A stretch of 64,000 bases of DNA. Source: Brachypodium distachyon (taxonomy: Eukaryota; Streptophyta; Magnoliopsida; Poales; Poaceae). The notes below the pieces were generated by a model that saw nothing but the letters and a program-made list of their open reading frames with translations, was not told where the DNA came from and searched no databases. The number at the start of each line of letters is the position of its first letter. Within the stretch, counting starts at the first letter, position 1. Below, piece by piece: positions 45,884 through 58,813 of the stretch. Position numbers and translations under genes: made by a program. The DNA lies in NCBI RefSeq assembly GCF_000005505.3, contig NC_016134.3:14676624-14740623 (forward strand), given 5' to 3'.

Positions 45884-48800
45884 GAGGAACGGGCAGGAGC
45901 GCTGCCTTTTCCTCGGAACCTTGCCTGCATGCTGGAGCGAGGCCTCCCACCAGCCATCGATGGAACCGAACTCGTCGGCCGGGGCCGCGGACTCCCCGGT
46001 CCAATCGGCCACCAGACGCCAAACACTCCTTGTGAATTGGCAGTCCTTGCAAAGGTGGGTAGAGTTTTCGGGCGCCCCTAGGCAAAGCTGGCAGATCGGG
46101 TCGTGGGGCCATCCACGAATAGCAAGCCTGTCGGTAGTGAGGATACAGTTCTGGAGAAGGAGCCAGGAGAAGATCTTACACTTAGGCTCAACATGAGCAC
46201 TCCAAATCTTAGAAGCAGAGAACTTCGAGTGGGAGCCAATGAACTGGGCAAGGTACGCGGACCGACAAGAGTAGATACCGTCAAAGGTCCAATTCCAAGT
46301 GATGGAGTCTGTGCGTTGAGGGTCCAGAGTGATGTCGCTGAGCATCGAAGCCAGGTCAACAAACTCTTGAAACTGGGCAACGGTCGAAAGTTGACTGATT
46401 GCACGAATCCAGTTGTCCTGGAGAAGCTCTTTGTGAACAGTTTTATTCTTCCTGGACGCGATCTTGAAAAGCTCCGGGACGCGATAACACAAGGCCCAAT
46501 TGTCATGCCAGAACAGGGCCGTTTTACCATCCCCGATAGAGACACGGGTCGAAGCATGAAAGAGGGCCATGTCGGAGTTGTCGCAAGGTAGGCAAGAGCC
46601 TACCTAAGGCCTATCCGGCTCCGTCCACCTTAGCCAAGGCCAGCGAAGCCTAAGACCTCTTCCAAACCGCTCAAGGTCAGCCATGCCCAGGCCACCAAGG
46701 CCCTTCGGCCTGCAAACCGTCTTCCAGTTGACGAGCACATGGGCGCCGCCCGCAGTGTCGCTGTCCTTGCCTTTCCAAATGAAACCCCTGGTGATCTTGT
46801 CAAGTGTGGCCCTACCCCATTTAGAAAGGTTAAGCACGGTGAGCTGGTACGTGGCTGTGGAGGTGAGGACAGACTTGGCGAGAGTGACCCGGCCGACACG
46901 GGAGAGGTTCTTGCCCTTCCAACCCCCAAGGCAACCCCTAAACTTATCAATGAGAGGCTGAAAGTCAATCTTGCACAGCTTATGGAAGTGGAGGGGGAGC
47001 CCCAGGTACTTGCGGGAAAGGCCGAGATTTTAGTCGGAAAGTCATCCAGAATGTCTATGAGGTCGATGCCCTCACATCTGATGGGAAAAACCTCAGACTT
47101 GGAAACATTCGTGATGAGGCCACTCACATTTCCAAAGTGCTCCAGAATCGCAGAGATGGTCGCGAGCTCCTGCTTGAAAGGGTTGGCGAAGATGCCAGCG
47201 TCATCCGCGTACAGAGAGATCCTGCAGCGCACCGGCCGGGCCCCGACCTGTTGGAGCACACCACACTCCTCCGCCCGGCGCAGGATGGTTTGGAGGGGAT
47301 CAATCGCTAAAATGAAGAGCATGGGAGAGAGGGGATCCCCTTGGCGCAACCCCCGCTTATGCCGGAAGGGGGTTCCCGGGCAGCCGTTGAGGAGGACCCG
47401 CGAAGAGGACGAGGCGAAAGATAGACAAATCCAATTCCGCCAGCGCAGGCCAAAGCCAAGTTGCTCCAGCACGTCCAGAATGTAAGCCTAGTTGACAGAA
47501 TCAAAGGCCTTTGAGATGTCAAGCTTGAGGAAAAGACTTGGCGTGTTAGAGGAGTGAAGCGCCTTGATTGAATTCTGGACGAAGAGAAAGTTATCATGGA
47601 TGCACCGTTTTTTGATAGTTGGACACCAACGATCCCATCTCCGGGGCAAGTCTCAAAGCCAACATCTTGGAGAAAATCTTGGACATGCTGTGTATCAAGC
47701 TGATGGGGCGGTAATCGCCAACCCGAGCGGCATCAGGCTTCTTGGGCAAGAGAATAATGCAGTCTCCTCGCAGCTCCGCCATCTGGAGGATGGCCGCCAC
47801 CACATCACTCTTAATGGTCTCCTAGCAGGACTTGAAGAAGGCACCAATGAAGCCGTCCGGGCCGGGGGCTTTGACAGAGGGCATGGCGAAGACCGCCTCT
47901 TTAATCTCAGATTCAGAGAAATCGGCATCAAGAGCAGACAGGTCAGCCGGTTGGTAGCCAAGTGCAGTCCAGTCAAGAGTCTCATTTCTGACGTGCGCCG
48001 CACCAAGATGGTTCTGGAAGTGGGAATGGAGCTCCGTTTTTTTGTCAGCCTGAGTGATGGCCATCCCTTGCGGCGTTTGGAGATGCTGAATGAAGTTCTT
48101 CCTTCGCCTATCATTCACCCGGATGTGGAAAAGTTAGGTGTTGGCCTCCCCTGTCTTGATCCAAGTAAGCCTGGAGCGTTGCCGCATTTTAACCTTTTGA
48201 ACGGAGAGATGACCCAAGTAGCTGTTCTTGAGGTGCCGTCTCAGCCCCCGTTCCTCCACCGAGAGCGGTCGCTCTTCCTCGGCGATGTCGATACGCCAAA
48301 TAACCTCCTTGATAAAGGCCAATTGATAGTCCAAAAAACCAAATCGCTCCTTCTGCCACTTCTTAAGAGCCTTCGCCGCGCGATTGAGCTTTATGTGGAT
48401 CCTGCGAAGGGCATCTTGGGCCACAACATGCTTGTTCCACGCACGTGCCACCGTGTCCTAGAAGCCAGGCATCTGCAGCCAAAACTCTTCGAACTTGAAA
48501 GACGGGCGATGCCACCAGGTCGGCTCCCCCTGGAGAAATAGGAGAGCATGGTCGGAGCAAAGCGTTGGCAACACCTGGAGGAGGGCGTTCGGGAACAACA
48601 CATCCCAATCGTCAGTGCAGAAGATGTGGTCGATTTTTGTGAGTACTAGGTTTTCCTGATCATTCGACTAGGTGAAGCGTCGCCTCCCTAGGCTAATCTC
48701 CTTTAGCTGCAGGAAATTCAGTGCCCCCCGAAATTTGCCGATGAGCCGACGGTTGATGTTCGTGTTGTTCTTATCTGTGGCCTTAGTGATGAGGTTGAAG

Positions 48801-49240
48801 TCGCCCATGAGAACCCATTCCGCCTTCACCACCGGCTGGAGTAGCCTAAGTTCGTCGATGAAAAGGAGTTTCTCGGCATCACTCTGGGGCCCATAAACTG
48901 ACGTTAAAGACCAAGGAATCCCCTCGCTGCGCATAGTGACGGTGGCCGTGATCGAGTGAGTAGTCAAATGAATGTCAGAGAGCATGAAGTAATCATCAGA
49001 GACGGCCATGATCATCCCACCGCGAGTCCCTGCGCTAGGAAGAGTGGCGAAGTTGTTGCAGAATTTGGGTCCGAGAATGTCGCGGATGAGGCGTCCATCG
49101 ACGAGCTGGAGCTTCGTCTCTTGAATGCAAACCACAGTGGCATGCGTGTCGCGGATGATGTCGCAGACCGCGGAGCGGCGAGCCGGGTTGTTGAGGCCTC
49201 TGACGTTCCAACACAGGAGGTTAACATTATGAATCGACAT
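45884..49240 (-). pseudogene. LINE ORF2: AP endonuclease, reverse transcriptase, zf-RVT
   Basis: Starts at ATG 49240 as MSIHNVNLLCWNVRGLNNPA, then VCIQETKLQLVDG, SVYGPQSDAEK and LMGDFNLI: the endonuclease/exonuclease/phosphatase fold that nicks the target. The RT region includes SVKAPGPDGFIGAFFKSC, DYRPISLIHSMSKIFSKMLA, GLRQGDPLSPMLFILAID and the catalytic YADD (YADDAGIF). It ends with WHDNWALCYRVPELF and the knuckle CQLCLGAPENSTHLCKDC. Stops occur after RRRFT, MPGF, FFKSC and elsewhere. Confidence 0.92.
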
Positions 49241-49442
49241 AACAACATAGTAGCGCAGTGCAGCAGCCTGCGGCCGAAGTTGGAAACATCGAGAACAAAT
49301 AGAAGAGGCGACGACAGTCTTAATGAAGTACGATGACACACAAACATGAGAGAGACCCCCTCTGCTTGGGGAAATCCTAGGGATACAAACATGCAGAGAC
49401 ATACACGCAGGCAGAACCATGCACCACCTTTGGTAGCAGGCA

Positions 49443-49982
49443 CTAATCATCAGCAACAGGAAGCCTCTTAGGTGCAGCAGCCTTGCGATTGGTCCCCTTT
49501 GGCTTGCTTCTGATCTTCTTCACCTGCTTGACCAAGGTTTCAATGGCATGTATCACAGGGGCAGAGAGCGGCGTCTTGAATAGCGACACGCAGGCGTCAT
49601 GGCTCTTGTCGTCGAAGGTGGCATCAGGGTCCATGAGACCGCAGACGCGCGCGAGAAGCTCTTGGACAGCAGCAGAACAGGACGCCGCCTTCTTCTTGGA
49701 GGCCAAGCGCCCGCTGCGTCTTGGGGGAGCCGGCGGGATCTCCTTGTCCGTGGTTGGCGCAGACGGGGTCGGCGAAGAGAGGATCGGCACAGCTATCGGC
49801 GAGGGTGCAGTCGTCCGGCACCTCCAAGCCCACCTCCGTGTCGGCCTCAGGGTCCTCGGCATCGCCAGTGACAGGGCGACCGTCGATGAGAGCCATGGAA
49901 GCATCAGGAACCTGCACACATACGTCAGGAACATGCACACAAGTGTTTTGTTTTTATCGAAGACTACTGATGTTCGTTTCAA
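49443..49982 (-). pseudogene. LINE ORF1 C-terminal remnant
   Basis: PPAPPRRSGRLASKKKAASC, then PVIHAIETLVKQVKKIRSKP and a basic tail. 'RRSGRLAxK' followed by a helical segment is common at the C-terminus of grass LINE ORF1 (gag-like) proteins. The N-terminal RNA-binding part is missing. Confidence 0.65.
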
Positions 49983-49990
49983 TGTGTTAG

Positions 49991-51046
49991 TTGCAACTTT
50001 TTTTTTGTGAAATCAATAAAGCCACATCCTTGTTAAAAAACAAGAAGCACATATCAGCTGTAATCTCCTAGGAAAAAAAAGGGTATGGAAAGCATGGATC
50101 TAGAATGGAATGCTCCGATTAATCAAAGTCCTAGATCTAGGTACGTAGCCTTAATGACTCTGCTTATCTGCTCTACCACAATATCTAAACAGACACGTAC
50201 ATACGTGTACCAATACAGCACCAAAAAGTGAATGGTCCGGCCGGCCACAAGCTAGCTAGTTTACTAAACATAGATCCAATTCTAGTGGTTGACTAATTAA
50301 AAGGGCTGTCGATCTGATGAAGTTCCCAGCGTGCATGCATCTGTTCCATCTAATTAGAACCATTAATTGCACGCAAAAATCGAAAATCAGATTAAAGGTA
50401 GCCACGGATAATTAATGTTCTTCAGCAGAAAAAGAAGAAGGAAAATGATCGACCGATCAGATGCGGTACGTATGGGACGTACGGACGGTGACCTGCCGGG
50501 GGTGCAACGGCTAGCTAGGCTGGATAGCGCAACCACCCGGAAATTAACTCCAACTCACCTGCAGCAAGCATACGTGGCTGCATGCCTGCCCAGCTATACT
50601 AAGCACTAAGCTCAGGGCTCAAGCTAGCTGGGGATGCACATTTGAGATCGTCCTTGGTGTACAGTATGTCAGTACTCCATTCCAGCATATTCTCCCTTGG
50701 AGTATTTGCTTAGCTAGCCCATATAAACAAACTCAGACCATTCCAGCATATTCTCTATCCGATCCATAATAAATATCTTAGATTTAGTACAGTTTTATAC
50801 TAACTTTGTACTAAATAACATTTATTATAAATCGGAGGGAGGGAGCAATACATTAGTTGCAGGCTCCACCACACAGCTTCTTCGCGCATGTCGTGACGAA
50901 TCCATCAACCACAACAACTGCACCGAAATGATGGATCGCTCCACCAGATCACCAATTAAGTGGGTGATATCTTGATTGGTTGGTTGCTTGCTTAACGCAA
51001 TGCACGCAAGAGCAGTGGCCTGGATTAGGGATGCACGTCCTCCATC
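49991..51046. other. Intergenic with LINE-tail-like poly-T and a decayed MITE
   Basis: A poly-T run at 49999-50007 followed by gtgaaatcaataaagccaca resembles the 3' tail of another minus-strand LINE, but no coding part follows. A decayed Stowaway MITE lies at 50751-50845. No gene recognised. Confidence 0.45.
50751..50845. mobile_element. Decayed Stowaway MITE
   Basis: ctatccgatccataataaat ... atttattataaatcggaggg; inverted halves around tttgtactaa. Related to 19532-19621. Confidence 0.75.
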
Positions 51047-52045
51047 CACTAGGGGAAAACCGGGCTTTGCCGGCAGCTTTCCATCGGGCCGCCGGCAAAG
51101 TGATCAATATACCGTGGGCCGCCTGATAAGCCGACGGCAACGACGGCCTGCCGGCAAAGGAAGCAAAAGGCTGTCGGCAAAGCGTGGCCCACGGCAAAGA
51201 GCGCAAGCGGCCCATGGCAAACAACAGGCTGCCGACAAATGAACCCTGCACGTGGGCCCGCTTGCGCGGTTAACGGCGAGCGAAACGGCGGCTGAAAAAA
51301 TAATATGAAATTACTCTTTGTCGGCGGCCACGAGAAAAGACCGTCGGCAAAGAAATTAGTTTCCCGCACATTCCCGTTCGAAATTTGACGCAGGCGCGAA
51401 GGAAAAAAAAGAATAGCCCCCCGGCCCCTGGCCTGACCTGCTCGTGTGCAGGCCGTTTCCTGGGCCGGCCTGGCCAAGCGCGGCCCGATTGCCCGCACGC
51501 AGTGCCTTGCGGGGCAGGGTCCCACCTCGCCACTTTAAGGGGGCGCCGACCAGCTTAAATAGGGAAGCACCCTTAACGGGTTGACTTCCTTCCAAACACT
51601 AGTACCGCCCTATTTGATCCCTGTTCGCTGCCCTGTGGAGCATGTGTCCCGTACGCTTGCATGTGGGGTCGGTTCGTTGCCCCGTGGGCCCGACCTGGCC
51701 GTTTTGCTCCCGGGTATGCCTGGTTGAGCCTTGGTCAGGCCGGGCGGGCACTTTTTTTTTATTAAATCTTTGCCGGCGGCCCCGAGAATAGGCCGCCGGC
51801 AAAGCTCGCTTTCACTTTTTTTAGTTTAATCTTTCAGATTTCCCTTTTTTGTTTTTAAACTCTTTTCCGAAGGCAGGCCGCCGGCAAACTATTTGTTTTC
51901 CCGCGTCTCCCCGTCCGAAATTAACCGCCAACCGATGGAAATCCAAAAAAAAAGTACTCTTTGCCGGCAGCCATGAGAAAAGACCGCCGGCAAAGATTGC
52001 TTTGCCGGAGGCCCCGAGAAATGGCCGCCGGCAAAGCTTTTTTCT
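51047..52045 (+). mobile_element. CACTA (En/Spm) terminal region, GCCGGCAAAG family
   Basis: Begins CACTAGGGGAAAACCGGGCT and carries at least ten direct and inverted copies of the subterminal motif tttgccggc/gccggcaaag (for example 51070, 51095, 51772, 51797, 51880, 51960, 51994, 52028). Such arrays are the transposase-binding region of CACTA elements. The opposite terminus and the genes are not found, so it is a fragment. Confidence 0.8.
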
Positions 52046-52305
52046 TTTTCTTTTTCTTTGTCTAGTTGTGATGTAAATGAACCATGTTGTAAACACAAAG
52101 AGCAACATATATTGTTGTTTAGATTGAACCCAATTTGTACTTATAAAATTTAGTTTCCCAAATCATAAATTTGCATACCCGTGAGTTAATTGGTTACGAT
52201 CGGTTCATCGACGCATGAAATGACGAAACAAATGGTTTTCCGGCTTTCCCCTTGTGCATGGTATGCCATGTATACGTGAACGAAGGGTGTGTTAATGTTA
52301 AAATC

Positions 52306-53917
52306 TGAAGGGTTCGTTGCATAGAAAACAAAAAATTTCCTACGGTTGAAACCACAAACGGGCCAAGATAATATCTAGGAGATGAAAGTAACGGGTAAAC
52401 CGTCGTCTTAGAAGGACTCACCCTCGAAGACCAAAAGCTTTGTTAACGAGAACGGTTCTCATGAATGATGTAGACGATCACTTGCGAATCTCAAGATCAC
52501 GAAGATGAGCGGTGCAAACGGGCAGCGCTTCCGCACTCGGTCACACGTACGGCTCAACTGCGACCTCCGATCCATCGTTCCAGCGGGGCAGCGGAAGTAG
52601 TGGATCCATCGGGAACTCCAGCAACACTATGGCATGGTGGTGGTGGTGGAGAAACTAATTGAGCAGGGCTTCACCTAAGCCATGGCTCGTGAGGTGGAGC
52701 AGCGGGAGGAAGGGACTAAGAGGTGCAAATGAGTGTGTAAGAGAGAGAGGAGCACCCCCCCTTTATATATAGGAGTGGAAGGACAGCAGCCCAAGGGGTT
52801 CCCCCACCTCTGCCCTCTTCATGTGAGTGGACACTCCACTCAAACTCAAAAGTCCCCATAATGGGTGTAAAACTCTGGTCAAAATGAAGGGGTTTTTCTC
52901 CCATAAATGAATAAAACATTTTAATTCTTTTATTTAATATTTGTCAATTCATTTAATCAACAAACATTAACACTTATCCCCTTGAACTATTCCGATATTC
53001 CGAAACAATTTCGGTGCTCCTCAAAAACAATCGCCGAACTGTCCAATCTTTTCTCTGGTGTTCCGTATCCACTCAAAAGCGTCGATGAACCTTAAGTGTG
53101 TCACCCTACGGTTCGTGAATGATGTGGACATGATCCATACATATCTCCGATCAATAATCATCAGCGGGATCTGGAGATCCGTAATGACTCCCACTCATTC
53201 AACGATGAATCTCGCGTGAACCATAAACGTCGTAAGCAATTCCTTTTGTCTCGCGATATTTTACTTGTCCGAGATCCGATCATTGGCATCAATTATACCT
53301 AGTTCGATCTCATTACCGACGAGTACTCTTTACTCGTTTCGTGATATGACATCCTTGTGACCTAGTCACGTGCTTGCAAGCGGTGTCGATGTGATATCAC
53401 CGAGAGGGCCCAAAGTATATCTCTCCGTCATCTGGATGGACAAATCCCACTCTTGATCCATGAGCCTCAAATAATACTTTCAGAGTACTCAACGCCACCT
53501 TTATAGTCACCCTGTTACGGTGTGATGTTTAATGTCATCAAAGCACTCAGTGATTGACATGATCTCATGGTCTAAGGATTAGGGCTACTTCGTATGTGTT
53601 TGATATAGCAATGTAACTTAATGATTTGATCGTATTGCTATGCCTACTTTGGGTGTGTGTTCATCACATCATTCTCCTAATGATGTGACCCTGTTATTAA
53701 CAACATCCAATGTTCATGATCAGGAAACCTTGATCATCCGTTAATCAACAAGCTAGTTAAATGAGAGGCATCACTAAGAACTCTTGTTTGTTTATTAGAC
53801 ACACATGCATTAATGTTTCCAGTTAATACAATTTTAGCATGAGAAATAAACATCTATCATAAACATGGAATAAGATAATAACCATTTTATTATGCCCTCT
53901 CGGGCATATTCCTTTCA
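52306..53917 (-). mobile_element. Solo LTR, BARE/Angela-like Copia, with AAATC target duplication
   Basis: Read on the minus strand it starts TGAAAGGAATATGCCCGAGA and ends ATGCAACGAACCCTTCA. The flanking 5 bases AAATC are identical (52301-52305 and 53918-53922). Internal sequence follows the BARE-1-type LTR pattern (ggatcaagagtgggatttgt, gatcggatctcggacaagta). Length 1612 bases, no internal domain: formed by recombination between the two LTRs. Confidence 0.93.
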
Positions 53918-53922
53918 AAATC

Positions 53923-54177
53923 AAATCCATAGCCCTTATGTGACACTTCCTTTGCAAACTATATATACTAGCGAATGGGCATGAATGTTCCACACTTGAG
54001 GGGAAACTCTCAATTCAGACCGGCGGAACATAATTTAGTCGGTCCATGGGGTAGATGTTTGCTTTTTCATGCCCCGTGTGCTAATAGAACCCTGAGGAAG
54101 ATTAAAGTGACATGAAAACACTAAGGAAGATTAAAGTGACATTTTCCGCACAAACGTTCTGGAATTGGAGGGGGGAA
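53923..54177. other. Short unassigned interval between solo LTR and CACTA end
   Basis: The only structure seen is a repeated gaagattaaagtgacat segment near 54096 and 54126. Confidence 0.4.
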
Positions 54178-55440
54178 CACTACTACAAAACAGAACATAG
54201 GTGACGCGTCATCAGTGACGGGGGCATAGCAAACCCGTCATTGATGACCACACATCAGTGGCGGGCGCGTCAGGCCCGTCACTGATGACCCCTCATGAGT
54301 TACGGGCATACCACGCCTGTCACTGATGATGGTACATCAGTCATGGGCAGACTACGCCCGTCACTGATGATGGTACATCAGTCACGGGCACGGAAGGTCC
54401 GCCACTAATGTCCTACTGCGAAAAATTGCAAAATTCACAAAATTACACATCAGTGGCGGCCACTGATGACCCCTGAAGACCGTTGAAGATTTTGGCCCAG
54501 CCCAACTTGCCCTTAGGGTTTTGGGGGCACATATAAAAATCCACTCCGCCACCCACAGACCCACTCCTCCCTCACACGATGCCGCCACCTACTCCTCCCT
54601 CACCCGACTCATCTCCTCCCTCTCCCTCTCGATCTCCTCTCTCCCAGCCTCCCTTCCATCCCGCCCGCCTCCCTTCCTCTTTCCCACCACCCCGCTTGGA
54701 GCCCAGTCTCGCCCCCGGCCCCGGCACCAACCCCGGCCGCCGCCCCCGACACCGATCCCAACCTCGGCCGTTGCCCCCGACCCAGGCCCCATCCCCGGCC
54801 GCCGCCCCCGACCCAAGCCCCGGCTGCCGCCCGACGAGCCCCAGAACCCATGACCTCCGTTAGTCTCTCTCCCTCTCTCTCTCTCTCTCTCGTTCTCTCT
54901 CTCGTTCTCTCTCTCTCTCTCTACTGCAGCATGGTGGACCTCGGTCGCCATGGATCCCCAAGGCCATGGATCCGGCTGGAGCTCACGGAGGAGATGGTCA
55001 GGGAGCCATGGCGGCCATCCACCGCCGCCCGCCGCCCGTCCCATCGCCGGATCCGGACTCCTACAGCCCCAAAACGGCCGGATCCGGCCTCCCTACCTCC
55101 AACGGCGAGGCACGCTTCGCCGGTATCTCCGTATCCCCCTGCTCTCTCTCTCTCTCGATTCTCTCTCACACCCTCTCTCTCACTGTACTGCAGGTGGAGA
55201 TGACGAGGCCGCCGTCGTGGAGTCTCGCCGCCGTGGAGCGGCCATGGAGTCTCGTCGTCATGGAGTCGCTGCCGTGGATTAGGGATTAGGGATTTGGGAT
55301 TAGGGCCATTTGTATTTATTTTTTCCAAAAACTACATCAGTGTCGGTCGTGTTTTGGTGCCCTCCAGTGATGGGTTATACATTAGTAACCGGCAGGCCAC
55401 CCGTCACTGTTGTTAATTAAACACATCACTGGCAACAAAT
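54178..55440 (+). mobile_element. CACTA-like element, CATCAGTGACGGG family
   Basis: Begins CACTACTACAAAACAGAACA with repeated subterminal 'catcagtgacggg/cccgtcactgatg' motifs to about 54470. A gene-like leader follows (cacatataaaaatccactcc at 54528), then GC-rich sequence with two (CT)n tracts (about 54864-54922 and 55140-55190). Similar subterminal motifs reappear at 55330-55440, where the inverted end may be the degenerate cactaatttgttgccagtg. No transposase domain recognised. Non-autonomous or captured sequence. Confidence 0.65.
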
Positions 55441-56904
55441 TAGTGATGGACAGACCCAAACCTAAGGATAGCTTTTGATCATGTCACTTAAGTTTAAATT
55501 GCTAATGTTTTTATTATGTCAAGTATCATTTCCTTAGACCAAGAGATCATGTCACTCCCTAGTACCGGAAGAATACTTTGTGGACATCAACCGTCATCTC
55601 GTAACTGGGTGACCATAAAGGTGTTCTTCAGGTATATCGGAAGGTGCTTGTTGGGTTGTATGGATCAAGACTGGGATTTGTCACTCCATGTGACGGAGAG
55701 ATATCTCTGGGCCCTCTCGGTAATATAACATCCTAATGAGCTTGCAAGCATGTGACTAATGTGTTTAGTCACAGGATATTATATTGCAGTACGAGTAAAG
55801 AGAACTTGCCGGTGACGAGATTGAACTAGGTATGGTGATACCGACGGTCGAATCTCGGGCAAGTAATATATCGCGAGACAAAGGAAATTGAATACCGGAT
55901 TAATTGAATCCTCGACATCGTGGTTCAACCGATGAGATCTTCGTGGAATATGTGGGAACCTTTATGGACATCCAGGTCCCGCTATTGGTTACTGAGCGGA
56001 GAGGTGTTTCGGTCATGTCCATATGTTCTCGAACCCGTAGGGTCACACACTTAATGCTTAATGTCGCTAGGGTTCGATGAGATAATAGATGGTGATATCG
56101 AATATTGATTCGGAGTCTCGGATGGGATCCAGAACATCACGAGGAGCTTCGGAATGGTCCGGAGATAAAGATTTATATATGGAAAAGCTGTTTCAGGGTT
56201 TCGAAAAAGTTCGGGGTATTTTCGGTATTGACCGGGAATATTTTAGAAGGTTCCGGAAGTTCTCAAAAGGTTCTGAAATGTTCCGGATTATCCCCTGATG
56301 GGGCTTCTTAGGCCCATAGGGGAAAAGGAAGCCTTCGGTGGAGCTCTCCACCACGTGGTGGAACTCCACATACGTGGGGAGTCCGGGCAGAAGGAGAAAT
56401 CCTTCGGGACTCCCCTGGCCGGCACTAGCCCCTTCTTGGAGGAGGGGCAAACCCTGGCCACCACCCCCTATATAAATAGAGGTGAGGGGCAGGGGGAGAG
56501 AACACACCAAGCCCTCAGCTGGATCTCTCTCCCCTGAGCCCCTCTCCTCCTCTCTCGCACGTAGCGAAGCCCTGCCCGCGGAGCTCTCCACCATAGCCAC
56601 CACCACGCCGTCGTGCTACTGGAATCTCATCAACCTCTTTCCCTCGCTTGCTAGATCAAGAAGGAGGAGACGACATGAAGCTGAACATGTGGATACCAAG
56701 GAGGTGTCGTCGGTTCTGCACTGAGATTGATCTCATCGAAAGTTCCACTTCGCCAATAACGATCCTGTGATCGTAACGCTTTGTGGTCTACGAGGGTATG
56801 ATGCTCATAATCCCTCTCGTTACTTACATCTAGTAGATATGATCTTGGGTTTCTTCCGCACTTCTCGTAGGAAATTTTTTGTTTTCCATGCAACGAACCC
56901 ATCA
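55441..56904 (+). mobile_element. 5'-truncated BARE/Angela-like LTR, opposite orientation to the solo LTR
   Basis: Contains tggatcaagactgggatttg, tcactccatgtgacggagag and gtcgaatctcgggcaagtaa, the same ordered landmarks as the solo LTR, and a promoter-like tatataaatagaggtgaggg at 56470. It ends tttccatgcaacgaacccat followed by CA. The TG start is missing; the left edge abuts the CACTA-like element. Confidence 0.82.
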
Positions 56905-57466
56905 TATATAAGCTGCAAGGCATGCGTAGCATGACTATCCATGCAGGTGTGACCCATACATATTTCTGTTGGCTTCACCGTGTTTTCACAGCATCAGCAT
57001 TTTAGATGCCCAATTAATTCTTGTGTATCAACTGTCAAATTAGCATGGTTCTAGCTATTGCACTCAGAAATTTTGTATTCCAAATCGCTATAGCACTCAG
57101 AATTTTTGTTTTCCGAATCCACCACTCAAATTTTGCATCGTGTCCAGATTAACCACTACCTTCAGTTTATTGTGAGTACACATTAGCTGACCCTTAGTTG
57201 ACCGTCAAGTGCCAAATGTTGAACACTATTTGAATATATTATATGAACACTATTTTGGTTGTGAAATATGATGTATTTGGGTATATTATTATGCTAGAAT
57301 TTATTTTGAAAACTGTGATGTTAAGTTAAATAAGGGGATTTGCTGCTGAAATTTATTGTTTTTAGGCTGAGTTTTTGTTGCTATTTTCTTGCTGAAATTT
57401 ATTCCTTTGCTAGCTAAACTCAAGTCAAAAATTATGTAGCGTTACAAAGAAGAGTTTTTGCTCACC
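56905..57466. other. Dispersed repeat copy (56908-57122), then AT-rich sequence
   Basis: The first 215 bases are the second copy of the 36131-36360 repeat, lying immediately after the LTR end. The rest has no recognised feature. Confidence 0.6.
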
Positions 57467-58813
57467 CACTACTACGGAAAACCTCATCCGTGATCCTCCT
57501 CCAGTGGCGGTTAAAACGGACCAAAAAACACACCGCCACTGGAGGCCTCTCGAGGCATCCATGAGCGCCACTAGTGGCGGTGGTGCCCCACCATCAGTGG
57601 CGGTGAATATTGTCCCGAAACAAGTCACCGCCAATGGTGGTCCATCACCAGTGGCGGTGTTTGTCACCGCCACTAAAAATGGCCATGGAACCCTAACAAC
57701 CACCAGTGGCGGCTGTAAAAAAGATGCGCCACTGGTAGGCCACCCGATACATGATGGTACTACTCAGTCTCAGTGACCTTCCCTGAACCCCTTAAGAACC
57801 GCCCGATCATTCGTTTAGTACTCAACCGGAACGGGGAACTCACTGAGCACTGAGTAGTAACCACCGGTAAGTGGGACGGCGGAATCCTTTTTATGCTGGT
57901 CGGAACTCATGTAAACTAGCGATGTGGGACTAAAGAGGGGAAACTGGTGGGAGAGCACCTGTGGCGGGCCTCAGGTTACCCGCCATTGCTGGGGCCTCCA
58001 GTGGCGGTTTATTTTTCCGTCCGCCGCTAGAGGCCACCAGTGGCAGTTTATCCGTACACCCGCCACTGGTGACCTTCCTATATATAAGTACTGTGCGAGC
58101 CCGAAGCTGTTCGACCTCACGCGTCTGTCTTGGACTAGCTGTGGCTCTGCTCCTCACCAACGGCGAAGCCCTGCAAAATTGATGGCGGTGGCTCGAAGGT
58201 AGCTCTCCCCCCCCCCTCTCCTTCTTCTTTCTCTCCCTTCTTCCTCCGCTTCTTCTTCTTCAATTTGGCCAAAAAGCCATTAATGGCGCGGTGGCCAGTG
58301 GTGGCAAATCCGGCCCCAATCTCTCTCCAGCGGCTCTCCCGGGCTGCCCCCGCTGTCTCTGGAGCTCCCCTCACCCTAGTGAGGGCCCTCCCTCCCGGAT
58401 CCCTCTCTCTCTTGCTTTAATTTTGCTCCGATGAGCTCCCTCTCTCTCTAGCTCTCTCTCTCTGCAGCTCTCTCTCTCTAGCTCTCTCTCTGGAGTCCAT
58501 GGTCGCTGCTGCTTATGGGGGAGCTTAGCCCCTGGGGGTTAGCCCTAGGGTTAAGCTTAACCTCGGGACCGGTGTGCGTGCATGTTAAGCATATTAAATG
58601 TGTGTTGACACCGGCCTTCGTGCCGTGTATTTCTTATGTGATGTGATACCGGCCGTCGTGTCGATGTGGGTGGGGGTAATTTGTTTTTTATGCAGGCATC
58701 GAATTTCGTAGTGCAAAATGCTATTTTTTTAGCAAAGGTCATGCCGAAATTTTCCATTTTTGTCGATCAAGCTGATTTGTTTATTTTTTTTAAAAAAATT
58801 GTGTTGTAGCTCG

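Larger units (their letters stand above)
45875..49990 (-). mobile_element. Near full-length degenerate LINE (L1-type)
   Basis: Poly-A tail as poly-T at 45875-45883. On the minus strand the order is ORF1 tail (49443-49982), endonuclease (48668-49240), reverse transcriptase (about 46600-48500) and zinc-knuckle domain (about 45890-46570). ORF1 lacks its N-terminal part. Many stops interrupt ORF2, so it cannot move. No target duplication was found by eye. Confidence 0.92.

Noticed and set aside
54521..54863. Pro/Ser-rich frames as a gene
   Set aside because: Low-complexity GC-rich sequence inside a CACTA-like element with CT microsatellites; no conserved domain.
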